A stretch of 23,625 nt of DNA. Source: an uncultured Anaerolineales bacterium (GTDB taxonomy: Bacteria; Chloroflexota; Anaerolineae; Anaerolineales; UBA11657). The translations under genes were made by a program, and so were the position numbers. Position 1 is the stretch's first letter. Each line of letters begins with the position of its first letter. Below, piece after piece: positions 1 through 7,966 of the stretch. Under the pieces are notes generated by a model. That model did no database searches, was not told the origin of the DNA, and worked only from the letters and a program-made list of their open reading frames with translations. The DNA is taken from assembly GCA_913040765.1 (NCBI GenBank), contig CAJWIA010000001.1, forward strand, positions 1-23,625, in the 5' to 3' direction.

Positions 1-688
1 TTACATCTGGTAGCATATTTTCCGCCTCTATAATTTGAACTCGTGTTTCTTGGCCGATGATTGACTGAAAATCGCGCACCATAGTGGGGTATGGGTGCGG
101 CCCTAGTGCCGAACCGAGCAGATAATATGTGTCATCTACATTGGTTACCCAGTCGCGTATAGCTTCATTTATAGCGTCCTTTAAGGTCTGAGATCCTCCG
201 TCTACAGCTATAACTTCTGCGCCGAGCAATCTCATGCGCGCTACGTTCGGGGCTTGACGATTCATATCTACAGTACCCATATATACTACACATTTCAGTC
301 CTAGCAGTGCACATGCAGTTGCTGTGGCTACTCCATGCTGTCCCGCTCCGGTTTCAGCGATAATCCTAGATTTACCCATACGTTTTGCTAACAATGCCTG
401 CCCAAGCGCATTATTGATTTTGTGAGCACCTGAGTGAGCTAGATCCTCACGCTTCAAATATATTTTTGCACCCCCACAGTATGAGCTAAGGCGTTCGGCA
501 AAAGTTAGTGGTGTTGGACGACCGACATACGTAGTAAGTAAATGTTGTAACTTACTTTGGAAAGCCTTATCCTTTTGGGCACTCATGTAGGCTTTTTCTA
601 GTTCGTCAAGAGCGGGCATAAGTACTTCTGGGACAAATTGCCCACCGTATTTACCAAACTTTTTAGGTAATGGAGTGTTTGTTTCCAT
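1..688 (-). CDS. trpB: Tryptophan synthase beta subunit, 3' end outside window
   Basis: PLP enzyme that joins indole and serine to make tryptophan, the last step of the pathway; it works in the cytoplasm with TrpA. My translation from the ATG at 688 gives 229 codons before the window edge. It opens [20 protein letters not shown], a typical TrpB N-terminus. The PLP lysine lies in [10 protein letters not shown] at about residue 90, and [10 protein letters not shown] at 111-120 carries the catalytic Glu (112). The gene is the last one visible in the trp operon, 34 nt after trpF. The C-terminal half, and trpA if present, lie beyond the left edge. No frameshift is seen in the visible part. TrpB1-type rather than TrpB2 is inferred from the N-terminal sequence. 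Confidence 0.96.
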   Translation of the reverse strand, partial: METNTPLPKKFGKYGGQFVPEVLMPALDELEKAYMSAQKDKAFQSKLQHLLTTYVGRPTPLTFAERLSSYCGGAKIYLKREDLAHSGAHKINNALGQALLAKRMGKSRIIAETGAGQHGVATATACALLGLKCVVYMGTVDMNRQAPNVARMRLLGAEVIAVDGGSQTLKDAINEAIRDWVTNVDDTYYLLGSALGPHPYPTMVRDFQSIIGQETRVQIIEAENMLPDV

Positions 689-722
689 ATTGTATTCTTC
701 TCATTATACAGGTTCAATCATA

Positions 723-1343
723 CTAATTACTGTCTTTATTAACGGAAAGTGCATTGGATATGAAAGTGTGCATGAGCTGTGGATCCTTAACGCCTGGTTC
801 TATTTCTACACCTGAAGCTACATCAACACCCCATGGTTGTACTTGTCTGATAGCTGGCATGATATTTTCAGGCGTTAATCCTCCTGCCAAGAAAATCTGT
901 GTGTCTCGAGCGATTGATGCTGCTTGTTTCCAGTCGGCAATGTGTCCAGCTCCACCATACTTACCCTTAACATATGCATCTAATAGACATAAATCTGGAA
1001 GGATATCTGGCAATGTTGTCTTGCCAAGCCGATATGCCTTAAATGCATCTGGCCCAAGTCTATTAATGAGTTCAGGTGATTCGTCACCATGTAATTGTGC
1101 TAGCTGGAGACCAACATCTTTCATAGCTTGCCGTATTGTATGTTCCGATTCATTGACAAATATTCCTACTATAATTGGCGGATCTTTAAGTTCACTTAGC
1201 ACATTTGTTATAGATAATGCTTTTTGTTTGCCTACATAACGTGGACTGGGAGGAAAAAAATTTAGTCCTATATGTGTGGCTCCAAGTGAAACCGCTAAAA
1301 TTGCATCCTCTATTTTAGTAAGCCCACATATCTTTATTTTCAT
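723..1343 (-). CDS. trpF: Phosphoribosylanthranilate isomerase
   Basis: Isomerises N-(5'-phosphoribosyl)anthranilate to CdRP, the third step of tryptophan synthesis. The 206-aa protein has the normal length for a stand-alone (beta/alpha)8 PRAI. It starts MKIKICGLTK, with the catalytic Cys at residue 6; the catalytic Asp is in GVDVASGVE near residue 174; GGLTPENI forms part of the phosphate site. The frame is open further upstream to 1412, but that would add 23 residues overlapping trpC. The ATG at 1343 puts the KICGLT motif at the usual N-terminal position and leaves a 13-nt gap after trpC. I see no strong Shine-Dalgarno, so translation may be coupled to trpC. Confidence 0.95.
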   Translation of the reverse strand: MKIKICGLTKIEDAILAVSLGATHIGLNFFPPSPRYVGKQKALSITNVLSELKDPPIIVGIFVNESEHTIRQAMKDVGLQLAQLHGDESPELINRLGPDAFKAYRLGKTTLPDILPDLCLLDAYVKGKYGGAGHIADWKQAASIARDTQIFLAGGLTPENIMPAIRQVQPWGVDVASGVEIEPGVKDPQLMHTFISNALSVNKDSN

Positions 1344-1356
1344 GGTTCTGTTGATG

Positions 1357-2148
1357 TTAGTCAACCTGTGTGAGTTCACGAACTTTGGAACCAACATCTG
1401 GTGCTGTGACAAGTCCTTCTCCTATAAGCATGGCGTCAATTTCTAATTCTGTCAGTTTACTGACATCAGCAAGGGTATGTATTCCACTCTCAGCTATTAT
1501 GCATGTTTCAGGAGGTATGTGGGGACGTAGTTCCGTTGTCACATCAAGTGATGTTTCAAAAGTGTGTAGATTTCTGTTGTTGATTCCTATGATTTGTGTT
1601 CCAATGGATAATGCAGTTTCTAATTCTCTTAGGTTATGGACTTCTACCAGTGCATTTAGTCCTAGCTCTTCTGTAGCAGCAATTAGTTCGCGCAGAACTT
1701 CTGTTTCTAGCATTGCAACTATTAACAATGCTGCGCTAGCTCCAGCAATACGAGCTTGCAGAAGTTGGTAACGATCGAATATGAAATCCTTCCGCAGCAA
1801 TGGCAAGCCTGTATCTAATGCCGATATTGATTGGAGGTGGTCTAGAGAGCCTCCAAAGAAATATTCATCAGTTAGTACGGAAATGGCGGATGCTCCGTTA
1901 CTAGCGTAGGTTTTTGCGAGTGCTGTTGGGTTAAAATCATCGCAAAGTATACCTTTGCTGGGCGAGCGTTGTTTGATTTCGGCAATAAGTCTTGGAACCT
2001 GTTTTGATTTTTTGTTTATTGCAGCAATAAAATCAGGGGCTGGAGACATGGTTGCTGCTAATAGCTCTAGTTCTTGCAAAGGTATGAATTTGCGCTCTTG
2101 TTTTACCTCCTCTTCTTTACGAGCAAGAATATCTGTCAGAATAGTCAC
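1357..2148 (-). CDS. trpC: Indole-3-glycerol phosphate synthase
   Basis: Closes the indole ring of CdRP to give indole-3-glycerol phosphate. The 263-aa single-domain TIM barrel has the normal length. Visible family signatures are RLIAEIKQRSPSKG (catalytic Lys), LLRKDFIFDRYQ (catalytic Lys), NALVEVHN (Glu), GINNRNLHTF (Asn) and IAESGI. The start is a GTG whose last two bases lie inside the trpD stop (GTGA overlap), which indicates translational coupling. It is separate from trpF, unlike the fused enzyme of enterobacteria. Confidence 0.96.
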   Translation of the reverse strand: MTILTDILARKEEEVKQERKFIPLQELELLAATMSPAPDFIAAINKKSKQVPRLIAEIKQRSPSKGILCDDFNPTALAKTYASNGASAISVLTDEYFFGGSLDHLQSISALDTGLPLLRKDFIFDRYQLLQARIAGASAALLIVAMLETEVLRELIAATEELGLNALVEVHNLRELETALSIGTQIIGINNRNLHTFETSLDVTTELRPHIPPETCIIAESGIHTLADVSKLTELEIDAMLIGEGLVTAPDVGSKVRELTQVD

Positions 2149-3176
2149 TTTTGTGATGCCAGTTCTTGGCTAACCTGTACTAGATCATTTAAAGTTCTTA
2201 GTGCGGCTCCACTACTGAGTGTAGTACGCGCTTCAACGAGTTTTGTCGCTATGTCCCCATCTTCTGTTGCCATTGCAGCAGCTGCATTTAGTAGTACTGT
2301 ATCTGTTTGTGATCCTTCACTTGTTCCTTCTAGAATGTTGCGCAGCATTTCTAGGTTTTTGTCTATAGAGCCACCGGTCATAGATTCTGGTTGTTTGCTA
2401 TCTATGCCCAAATCCTTTGCTTCTAACTCAAATGTATGTACGGTTCCATCTGTTCTCAGATGACTTATGCGATTTGGACCAATAGTAGTTAATTCATCTA
2501 GACCGTCATGACTATGGATTACCATCGCTGATTTACATCCTAGTTCCCCGAGAACGTACGCTATAGGTTCGGTCAACTCAGCATCATATACTCCAGTCAA
2601 CTGGCGGGTAGCCCCCGCAGGATTGGTGAGAGGTCCCAGTATGTTGAATATAGTACGTTGTTTCAGTTCTCGACGGGGCACTATAGCATGCTTCATGGCT
2701 GGATGGTATATAGGGGCAAACATGAATCCTATACCAACCTTCTCAATGCATTTTGCTACTTGCTCGGGTCCTAGCTCAAGGGCTACACCAGCTGCTTCAA
2801 GCACATCAGCACTCCCACATTTGCTGCTAGCTGCTCGGTTACCGTGTTTTGCTACCTTACGTCCCGTAGCGGCTATTACAAATGCTGCTGCCGTAGAAAT
2901 GTTGAAGCTGTTCGATCCATCGCCTCCGGTACCAACAATATCAAGAATGTCTTCATTATATTCAGGAAGAATAACTTTGAGAGAATGGTCGCGCATAGCT
3001 CGTGCGCTACCTGTGATTTCATCAACTGTTTCACCTTTCATGCGGAGAGCGATTAGATAGGCTCCAATTTCAGCCGGTGTTGCATCACCGGACATGATCT
3101 GATTCATAACAATTTCTGCTTCTGATTGCGAAAGGTCTTCGCGGTTGATCAGTTTTGGTAACGCGCTAACAATCAT
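2145..3176 (-). CDS. trpD: Anthranilate phosphoribosyltransferase
   Basis: Transfers phosphoribose from PRPP to anthranilate, the second committed step. The 343-aa protein matches the family length. The PRPP-binding GTGGDG motif is at about residues 82-87, followed by KHGNRAASSKCGSADVLEA and the RTIFNILGPLTNPA segment near the anthranilate site. There is no fused glutaminase domain, since trpG is a separate gene. The ATG at 3176 is preceded by a good Shine-Dalgarno (AGGAG, about 6-7 nt spacing), the clearest one in this operon. The gene lies 25 nt after trpG and overlaps trpC by 4 nt. Confidence 0.97.
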   Translation of the reverse strand: MIVSALPKLINREDLSQSEAEIVMNQIMSGDATPAEIGAYLIALRMKGETVDEITGSARAMRDHSLKVILPEYNEDILDIVGTGGDGSNSFNISTAAAFVIAATGRKVAKHGNRAASSKCGSADVLEAAGVALELGPEQVAKCIEKVGIGFMFAPIYHPAMKHAIVPRRELKQRTIFNILGPLTNPAGATRQLTGVYDAELTEPIAYVLGELGCKSAMVIHSHDGLDELTTIGPNRISHLRTDGTVHTFELEAKDLGIDSKQPESMTGGSIDKNLEMLRNILEGTSEGSQTDTVLLNAAAAMATEDGDIATKLVEARTTLSSGAALRTLNDLVQVSQELASQK

Positions 3177-3201
3177 AGTTATCTCCTATTGATATCACCT
3201 T

Positions 3202-3768
3202 TTATAAGCTTAGCGAAAGGAAATTATGTAATAGTGCTTTCCCACCTTCAGTTAGTATACTTTCTGGATGGAATTGCACGCCGTAGATTGGATATTCGCG
3301 GTGTCTCATTCCCATTAGAACACCGTCGCTTGTTCGTGCTTGCTCCTCGAGACAATCAGGTAAGGGTTCGCTAACTATCAATGAATGGTATCTTGTGGCA
3401 TTGAATGGATTAGGCAAATTTAGAAAAATGTCAGTACCACTATGGTGGACAACGGAGGTTTTACCATGCATTAGCGATGGTGCCCGCTCTATTTTTCCAT
3501 CAAAAGCTACTCCAATTGCTTGGTGCCCCAAGCATACTCCTAGAGTTGGTATTTTCTTGCCCAACTCTATAATAGCTTCCACAGATACACCGCTATCGCT
3601 TGGGTCTCCAGGACCAGGTGAAATAAGTAAGTGTGTGGGCGACAATTGATGCAACTTCTTTACAGTGATGCTGTCGTTACGAAAAACTTGTAACTCTGCA
3701 CCCATTTCACCTAGGTACTGAACTAAGTTATATGTGAAGCTATCGTAATTGTCGATGACAATTATCAT
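3202..3768 (-). CDS. trpG: Anthranilate synthase component II (glutamine amidotransferase)
   Basis: Class I glutaminase that supplies ammonia to TrpE. The 188-aa protein starts [20 protein letters not shown], typical of TrpG/PabA. The catalytic triad is visible: Cys79 in [10 protein letters not shown], then His167 and Glu169 in [15 protein letters not shown] at about residues 47-56 forms the oxyanion region. The ATG overlaps the trpE stop (ATGA), so TrpE and TrpG are translationally coupled and likely made in equal amounts. TrpG and PabA are hard to tell apart by sequence and it may serve both pathways; its place in the operon argues for tryptophan synthesis. Confidence 0.95.
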   Translation of the reverse strand: MIIVIDNYDSFTYNLVQYLGEMGAELQVFRNDSITVKKLHQLSPTHLLISPGPGDPSDSGVSVEAIIELGKKIPTLGVCLGHQAIGVAFDGKIERAPSLMHGKTSVVHHSGTDIFLNLPNPFNATRYHSLIVSEPLPDCLEEQARTSDGVLMGMRHREYPIYGVQFHPESILTEGGKALLHNFLSLSL

Positions 3769-5195
3769 GTGTGGTGTCCATCCTCTGCTTGTTCCACTGC
3801 AAGTGCAATGGCTTTTACTTTGTCTAAAGTTTCCTTATATTCATTGGATGGATCAGAGTCTGCAACTATACCAGCTCCAGCCTGTGCAGTCACCCATTGA
3901 TCTTGCACATAGAGAGTGCGTAGTGCTATGCATGTGTCCATGGAACCATCAAAACCTATATAACCCACCACTCCAGCATATGGGCCACGAGGATTCTGTT
4001 CCAGAGTGGCTATGATCTGCATCGCCCTCACTTTTGGCGCTCCACTGACTGTGCCCGCTGGGAATGTAGCAGCCAGTAGATCAAATGCATCCATGTCTGC
4101 ACGCAGATCGCCCTCTACTTGGCTCACGATATGCATTACATGGCTGTAACGTTCCACCTGCATCATGTCGGTTAATTCCACAGATCCATAATTGCACACT
4201 CGACCTAAGTCATTTCTAGCTAGGTCTATCAACATAACGTGTTCTGCTCGTTCTTTTTCGTCTTCTAATAACTCAGTTGCTAAAGCAATGTCTTTCTGCT
4301 CAGTGCTTCCCCGTGGCCGTGTTCCTGCTATTGGTCTTAGAATAGCGCGATCATTTTCCATGCGTACATGAACCTCGGGTGAGGCACCAATTAGCTGAAA
4401 CGGTTTCGTGTTTAGATCACCAAAATCAAAAAAGAACATATATGGCGAAGGATTTATACGTCTTAACGTGCGATAAATGGAGAAAGGATGTGCCTTAGTT
4501 TTGTTGGTAAATTTCTGAGATAAAACTACCTGCAAGATATCACCAGCCATTATATGCTCTTTAGCTTTGAGGACCATATCCTGGAAACTTGTTTTTGTAT
4601 GAGACTGCTGACTGCTCGATTCGGATTTAAATATATGTGGGGTGTCGGGCAAAGGCATGGTAAGTTTGTGTTCGATAGCGTTGAGACGTTCATTGGCCAC
4701 CTCCTTTTCAGAGGTAGAGTTTTCCTCAGCATATGTAATCGCCAATAGTCGACCACGGGTATGGTCAAATGCCAACAACGTGTCACATAGCAAAAAAATG
4801 CCGTCGGGTAATTCGTGTAGAGGTAAATCAACATTTGGTTCGAAGTATCGAACTGCATCATAGCTTAAATATCCAACTAAACCACCTACTAAACGTGGCA
4901 AACCGGGAGGTGTTTCTTTACTGTATGGCACAAGTGCATTTCGTAATATAGAGAAAGGATCATCTGTATGGGTAGCCGTTAATTCTAGGTTTGGGCCCGA
5001 GTGAATAGCAGTAATCTGATCACGAATTACAAATGCAGTACTAGGTTGCAATCCGATGAAGGAATAACGGGCTACGTTTTCTCCACCAGTTACACTTTCT
5101 AACAAGAATGTCGGACCATTGCCAGACAACTTAAGATAAGTTGAAACTGGAGTTTCCAAATCAGCAATTATTTCGCGTGTTATCGGTTTTAGCAT
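3765..5195 (-). CDS. trpE: Anthranilate synthase component I
   Basis: Converts chorismate to anthranilate using ammonia from TrpG; it is the entry and feedback-controlled step. The 476-aa protein is slightly short for the family but complete. LLES at residues 31-34, within a conserved LLESVTGGE block, is the tryptophan-binding feedback motif, so allosteric inhibition by Trp is expected. The C-terminal chorismate-binding domain shows [40 protein letters not shown] and [15 protein letters not shown]. It is the first gene of the operon, about 110 nt downstream of a leader terminator. No good Shine-Dalgarno is seen before the ATG, where the upstream bases are ...CCTGGTTGTCAAT. Confidence 0.97.
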   Translation of the reverse strand: MLKPITREIIADLETPVSTYLKLSGNGPTFLLESVTGGENVARYSFIGLQPSTAFVIRDQITAIHSGPNLELTATHTDDPFSILRNALVPYSKETPPGLPRLVGGLVGYLSYDAVRYFEPNVDLPLHELPDGIFLLCDTLLAFDHTRGRLLAITYAEENSTSEKEVANERLNAIEHKLTMPLPDTPHIFKSESSSQQSHTKTSFQDMVLKAKEHIMAGDILQVVLSQKFTNKTKAHPFSIYRTLRRINPSPYMFFFDFGDLNTKPFQLIGASPEVHVRMENDRAILRPIAGTRPRGSTEQKDIALATELLEDEKERAEHVMLIDLARNDLGRVCNYGSVELTDMMQVERYSHVMHIVSQVEGDLRADMDAFDLLAATFPAGTVSGAPKVRAMQIIATLEQNPRGPYAGVVGYIGFDGSMDTCIALRTLYVQDQWVTAQAGAGIVADSDPSNEYKETLDKVKAIALAVEQAEDGHHT

Positions 5196-5209
5196 ATTGA
5201 CAACCAGGT

Positions 5210-5239
5210 TTTATAAGATATATAGTCAATCCCTGTAAA
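5210..5239 (-). promoter_or_regulatory. Possible secondary trpE promoter
   Basis: On the minus strand TTTACA (5234-5239) and TATAAA (5210-5215) are separated by 18 nt, downstream of the leader terminator. A start site near 5203 would give a leader of about 8 nt before the trpE ATG. The region is AT-rich, so chance matches are likely; this is a candidate only. Confidence 0.35.
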
Positions 5240-5305
5240 TATGGTACGAATATAGTGTCTATTGAGAACAGACTCCCTGTTCATTTATTTCACTCAAATT
5301 AACAT

Positions 5306-5335
5306 AAAAACCCCCACTATCAGACAACGGGGGTT
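5306..5335 (-). terminator. Intrinsic terminator of the trp leader
   Basis: Read on the minus strand, AACCCCC (5329-5335) pairs perfectly with GGGGGTT (5309-5315) across a 13-nt loop, and a run of five U follows the G tract. It stands between the leader promoter and trpE, so it must be conditional for trp to be expressed. It is the expression platform of the T-box described over this region. Confidence 0.88.
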
Positions 5336-5624
5336 CACTAGCCAGCCTCACTTATTTGCAGGTACGATCTTGTTAGAGAGTTGGAGACTCCAACTTAATG
5401 ATACCCTCAGCCTAGATAACGGTGGCGATTCCGGCTAAAGCTACTAGGATGTTACGGTGTAATCATACCGGCGTGACGGAGAGGCCACGCACATCTGTTG
5501 ACCCAGCGACTCAGAGACCCATTCAGCGCTTACATCTGGTCGGGTTTTTCAGCGATCACCCGCTCTCTGTACCATTTGTATAGCACTTACTATTTCTCTT
5601 CAGTGTCTTTTATTGTAAATTGTG
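5306..5624 (-). promoter_or_regulatory. T-box riboswitch leader, Trp specifier
   Basis: The leader has T-box hallmarks in order. AGAGAG (5563-5568) is followed by a hairpin CGGGT...GCTGAAAAACCCG, the Stem I pattern. GAA-UGG-GUCUCUGAG follows, with the apparent specifier codon UGG (Trp) at 5519-5521. Then come a GCGTGGC/GTCACGC hairpin near 5480, the conserved CCGUUAUC element near 5415-5420, a strong AGTTGGAG/CTCCAACT hairpin, and UGGC at 5341-5344 just before the terminator. UGGC can pair with the GCCA acceptor end expected for tRNA-Trp (discriminator G). T-boxes sense uncharged tRNA and stabilise an antiterminator. The usual 14-nt T-box consensus (AGGGUGGNACCGCG) is strongly diverged here, and I could not draw a convincing antiterminator 3' arm. 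Specifier, downstream gene and UGGC all agree on Trp. Confidence 0.82.
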
Positions 5625-5630
5625 GTTCTT

Positions 5631-5659
5631 TTTATACTTTAATACCTAGTAATTGTCAA
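5631..5659 (-). promoter_or_regulatory. Primary trp operon promoter (sigma70 type)
   Basis: On the minus strand TTGACA (5654-5659, perfect -35) is separated by exactly 17 nt from TATAAA (5631-5636, one mismatch from the -10 consensus). The expected start near 5624 lies just before the T-box leader. The -35 box overlaps the TGA stop codon (5656-5658) of the preceding GIY-YIG gene. Confidence 0.85.
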
Positions 5660-5931
5660 TACAAATTCTTTTGATGACTTTCAATTAAAGCTAATTTTCG
5701 AGACCGTTTCCAGCGTTTGATAGCAGCTTCGCGCTGCATAGCTGCTGATCTGGTAGGATGTTCTTCTGCAAAAACCATATCCACTGGTCTGTGCATACGA
5801 GTGTATCTTCCACCCCGCCCAGCGTTATGTTCTGATAAACGTCGCTCTAAGTTAGTGGTCCATCCTGTGTAAAGACTATCATCGCTGCAGCGTAGAATAT
5901 ACACATATACATTTTTAGGTATCTTTTGCAT
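5656..5931 (-). CDS. GIY-YIG nuclease superfamily protein, UPF0213/YhbQ type
   Basis: Small 91-aa single-domain protein of the GIY-YIG fold (YhbQ/UPF0213-like). The diagnostic residues are visible: VYI at about 10-12 (the GIY position), YTG at 21-23 (the YIG position), Arg30, the EHNAG segment, and Glu68 in REAAIK as the metal-binding position. The family is widespread; a DNA-processing or repair nuclease role has been proposed but is not settled. It begins 2 nt after the M50 protease stop, so the two are probably co-transcribed. Its stop codon lies within the trp promoter, so read-through from this gene into trp is possible. Confidence 0.9.
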   Translation of the reverse strand: MQKIPKNVYVYILRCSDDSLYTGWTTNLERRLSEHNAGRGGRYTRMHRPVDMVFAEEHPTRSAAMQREAAIKRWKRSRKLALIESHQKNLY

Positions 5932-5933
5932 AA

Positions 5934-6557
5934 TTAATTTAAAAGGAGGCCTAAAATTAGCTGGTATGGTGGCCCTAATAGTAACCCCAGCAAGTTAAAG
6001 TTGAAAATCGAACCTGCTACAATGAGAAGCATAAGAATTATGGGGCCTTGTCCTTGATAGCGTGCTATCACTGTGGCTATTTCATATGGTAACAATCCTA
6101 CAGTTACTTGATATCCATCAAGAGGTGCAATCGGAAGAAGATTGAATAGCGTCAATAGTATGTTGAGGCTGACAAACAAGAACAAGAAATAATAAGAAAT
6201 TTCAGTTTGCACGAGTCCTACGCGATAAAGCAAGGAGCCTATATAAGCTAATAGAAGATTTGACATCGGTCCAGCTGCGGCTACGACAGCCATCCCAGTG
6301 CGTGGATCACCTCTAAAATTTCGAGGATCAGTATAAACAGGTTTTCCCCATCCGAATCCTGCAATTAGAAACATGATTGAGCCGAATGCGTCCAAATGTT
6401 TGCGAGGATCAAGTGTGAGCCGACCCTGAGATCGAGGTGTAGGGTCTCCCAACCAATCTGCTGCTAGGGCATGCGCAAATTCGTGAACACTAATAGCTAG
6501 AATCAATATTATGATTCTTGACAAGTATAAAATAGGGTCGAAATTATCTAGAAACAT
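5934..6557 (-). CDS. Site-2 protease family (M50) membrane metalloprotease
   Basis: Polytopic membrane protein of the M50 family, the type involved in intramembrane proteolysis. It is 207 aa from the ATG at 6557. The zinc-binding HEFAH motif is in the first membrane helix (residues 25-29 from this start), and the third ligand Asp is in [10 protein letters not shown] near residue 147. About five hydrophobic segments are visible. The frame extends to an ATG at 6593. I prefer 6557 because MFLDNFDP...HEFAH gives the usual short N-terminus and because an extended -10 element (6580-6588) lies between the two starts. There is no PDZ domain, as in the compact group of bacterial and archaeal homologues. 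The substrate is unknown. Confidence 0.9.
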   Translation of the reverse strand: MFLDNFDPILYLSRIIILILAISVHEFAHALAADWLGDPTPRSQGRLTLDPRKHLDAFGSIMFLIAGFGWGKPVYTDPRNFRGDPRTGMAVVAAAGPMSNLLLAYIGSLLYRVGLVQTEISYYFLFLFVSLNILLTLFNLLPIAPLDGYQVTVGLLPYEIATVIARYQGQGPIILMLLIVAGSIFNFNLLGLLLGPPYQLILGLLLN

Positions 6558-6579
6558 TAGTTTTGCACTTCGTGACTGA

Positions 6580-6588
6580 ATTATATCA
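6580..6588 (-). promoter_or_regulatory. Extended -10 promoter for the M50/GIY-YIG genes
   Basis: On the minus strand TGATATAAT (6580-6588) is a TGn plus a perfect TATAAT. A start near 6573 would leave a leader of about 16 nt before the ATG at 6557. No clear -35 is visible, which is acceptable for an extended -10 promoter. Confidence 0.5.
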
Positions 6589-6597
6589 GGCATTGCT

Positions 6598-6606
6598 TGT
6601 TATAAT
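6598..6606 (+). promoter_or_regulatory. Extended -10 promoter for DUF951/glycosyltransferase genes
   Basis: TGTTATAAT (6598-6606) is a TGn motif with a perfect TATAAT. A start near 6613 gives a leader of about 10 nt before the ATG at 6623. The element lies within 12 nt of the divergent minus-strand -10 element, so the two promoters overlap. Confidence 0.55.
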
Positions 6607-6622
6607 CGACTTATACCTGATC

Positions 6623-6811
6623 ATGAAACCTAACATAGAATTAAAGCTTGACCAAAATGTGCATCTACGCAAACCGCACCCTTGCGGTGGTTACAAGTGG
6701 CAGATTGTTAGATTAGGGGCAGATATTGGATTGCGATGTCTCACTTGTCAGCGTAGAGTGTTGATGTCGCGTCGTGCATTGGCCAAACAAATCAAAAGTA
6801 TAGAGAAATGA
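6623..6811 (+). CDS. DUF951 domain-containing protein
   Basis: 62-aa small basic protein matching the DUF951 pattern: [20 protein letters not shown] then [12 protein letters not shown]. His19, Cys21, Cys39 and Cys42 could bind one zinc, but this is inferred from spacing. Molecular function is not established for the family, which I know mainly from Firmicutes and related lineages. The ATG at 6623 is chosen over an in-frame ATG at 6563, because that one would add a poorly conserved 20-residue extension across the divergent promoters. It is the first gene of a rightward unit and ends 16 nt before the glycosyltransferase gene. Confidence 0.86.
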   Translation: MKPNIELKLDQNVHLRKPHPCGGYKWQIVRLGADIGLRCLTCQRRVLMSRRALAKQIKSIEK

Positions 6812-6827
6812 CTTTGAGTATCATGCT

Positions 6828-7943
6828 ATGAAGGTGATTATTCTTATGTCGGATACAGGTGGTGGTCACCGTTCCGTAGCTGCTGCGGTCAAATCGGCAC
6901 TTGTAACTGAGAAACCAGAAATAAGTGTGGAATTGGTTGATGGCTTGTTGGACTACGCACCTTATCCTCTTAATCGTCTGCCAGATTGGTATGCTACTAT
7001 AATTGCACGCTTTGTTGGCTTATGGCGGTATGGTTATTTACTTACTGATGGCCCAGTGCGAGCGCAGATGTTAAATCTTCTAGCCCGACCGTTTTTGCGT
7101 TCGTCAGTGCATAGATTTGTAGAACAGCATCAGTGTGACTTGTTGGTTAGCACACATCCGATGTTAGTAAGCTCAATATTGGATGGTCTTGGTGTGAATC
7201 GGCCACCATTTGTCACTGTAGTCACAGATTTAGTAACAGCGCATGCTTGGTGGTTTGATATTCGAGCAGATTTGACTCTTGTTCCGACTGAAGAAGCGAG
7301 AAATAAGGCGCTGAAATGTGGAATTGCATCTGATCAAGTGCAAGTAGCAGGACTTCCAGTATCTGGGTCGTTTAGTAAGAAATTGAACAGGAAATTAGCG
7401 CATGAAAAATTAGGTTGGGACTCCAGTGCTTTTACAGTACTTTTGATGGCAGGTGCAGAGGGTATGGAGCCATTGTGGGATATTGCTAACGCTTTTCGGA
7501 GTAGCAATATGGCTTTACAGCTTGCAATTGTATGTGGCAGAAATGAACGCATATTATCAGAATTCCAAGCCTTGGATTGGCCAGCTGACACTTACCTATA
7601 TGGTTTTGTGGACAATATGTCTGTACTCATTAGAGGTGCAGATGTGGTTATCACTAAGGCCGGCCCTTCTACTGTCATGGAGGTTATCAATTGCGGGAGG
7701 CCGCTCTTGTTGTGCGGTGCTATTCCTGGTCAGGAAGATGGTAATGTAAGGTTTGTTCTGGAGAACAATCTGGGCTGGTGGACTCCGTTCCCAGAAGATG
7801 TGCTTTCTAGACTGAGAGTACTGCAGAGGATGGATACAAGAAGAAAAGATAGTGTATCCATGGCGATAGACAGTTTGTTTGCGTCAAGATCTGCGAGTAC
7901 TGTAGCATCGGAAATAATTGGGCTTTTACCAAAAGCGGTATAA
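6828..7943 (+). CDS. MGDG synthase / UgtP-like glycosyltransferase
   Basis: 371-aa GT-B glycosyltransferase resembling monogalactosyldiacylglycerol synthases and the diacylglycerol glucosyltransferase UgtP (GT28 group). The N-terminal half has ILMSDTGGGHRSVAAAV, the glycine-rich acceptor-side loop, and the Rossmann-like VVTDLVTAHAWWF. The C-terminal nucleotide-sugar site shows VVITKAGPSTVMEVINCGRP and IPGQEDGNV, close to the IxGQExGNV motif of plant MGD1. The inferred role is transfer of a hexose from a UDP-sugar to a membrane diacylglycerol at the cytoplasmic membrane. The donor and acceptor cannot be told from sequence. MurG is less likely because the GGGH motif and the GQExGNV block fit the MGD/UgtP side better. 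It lies in tandem with DUF951 upstream and GNAT downstream. Confidence 0.84.
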   Translation: MKVIILMSDTGGGHRSVAAAVKSALVTEKPEISVELVDGLLDYAPYPLNRLPDWYATIIARFVGLWRYGYLLTDGPVRAQMLNLLARPFLRSSVHRFVEQHQCDLLVSTHPMLVSSILDGLGVNRPPFVTVVTDLVTAHAWWFDIRADLTLVPTEEARNKALKCGIASDQVQVAGLPVSGSFSKKLNRKLAHEKLGWDSSAFTVLLMAGAEGMEPLWDIANAFRSSNMALQLAIVCGRNERILSEFQALDWPADTYLYGFVDNMSVLIRGADVVITKAGPSTVMEVINCGRPLLLCGAIPGQEDGNVRFVLENNLGWWTPFPEDVLSRLRVLQRMDTRRKDSVSMAIDSLFASRSASTVASEIIGLLPKAV

Positions 7944-7944
7944 T
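7939..7944 (+). promoter_or_regulatory. Candidate -10 box before the GNAT gene
   Basis: A perfect TATAAT overlaps the TAA stop of the glycosyltransferase gene. A start near 7951 gives a leader of about 16 nt to the ATG at 7967. No convincing -35 is seen, so this could be a by-product of the stop codon. Confidence 0.35.
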
Positions 7945-7966
7945 CGTCATGGGGTTAAATTAGATT

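Noticed and set aside
754..1239. Long open frame on the plus strand antisense to trpF
   Set aside because: It is a shadow of trpF: composition is Ser/Cys-rich without family features, and the trpF frame has all catalytic motifs.
5306..5624. tmRNA or RNase P RNA as the identity of the structured leader
   Set aside because: It lacks a tRNA-like end and a tag-peptide frame, and it lacks the GAGGAAAGUC and ACAGAA blocks of RNase P RNA. T-box motifs fit in order.
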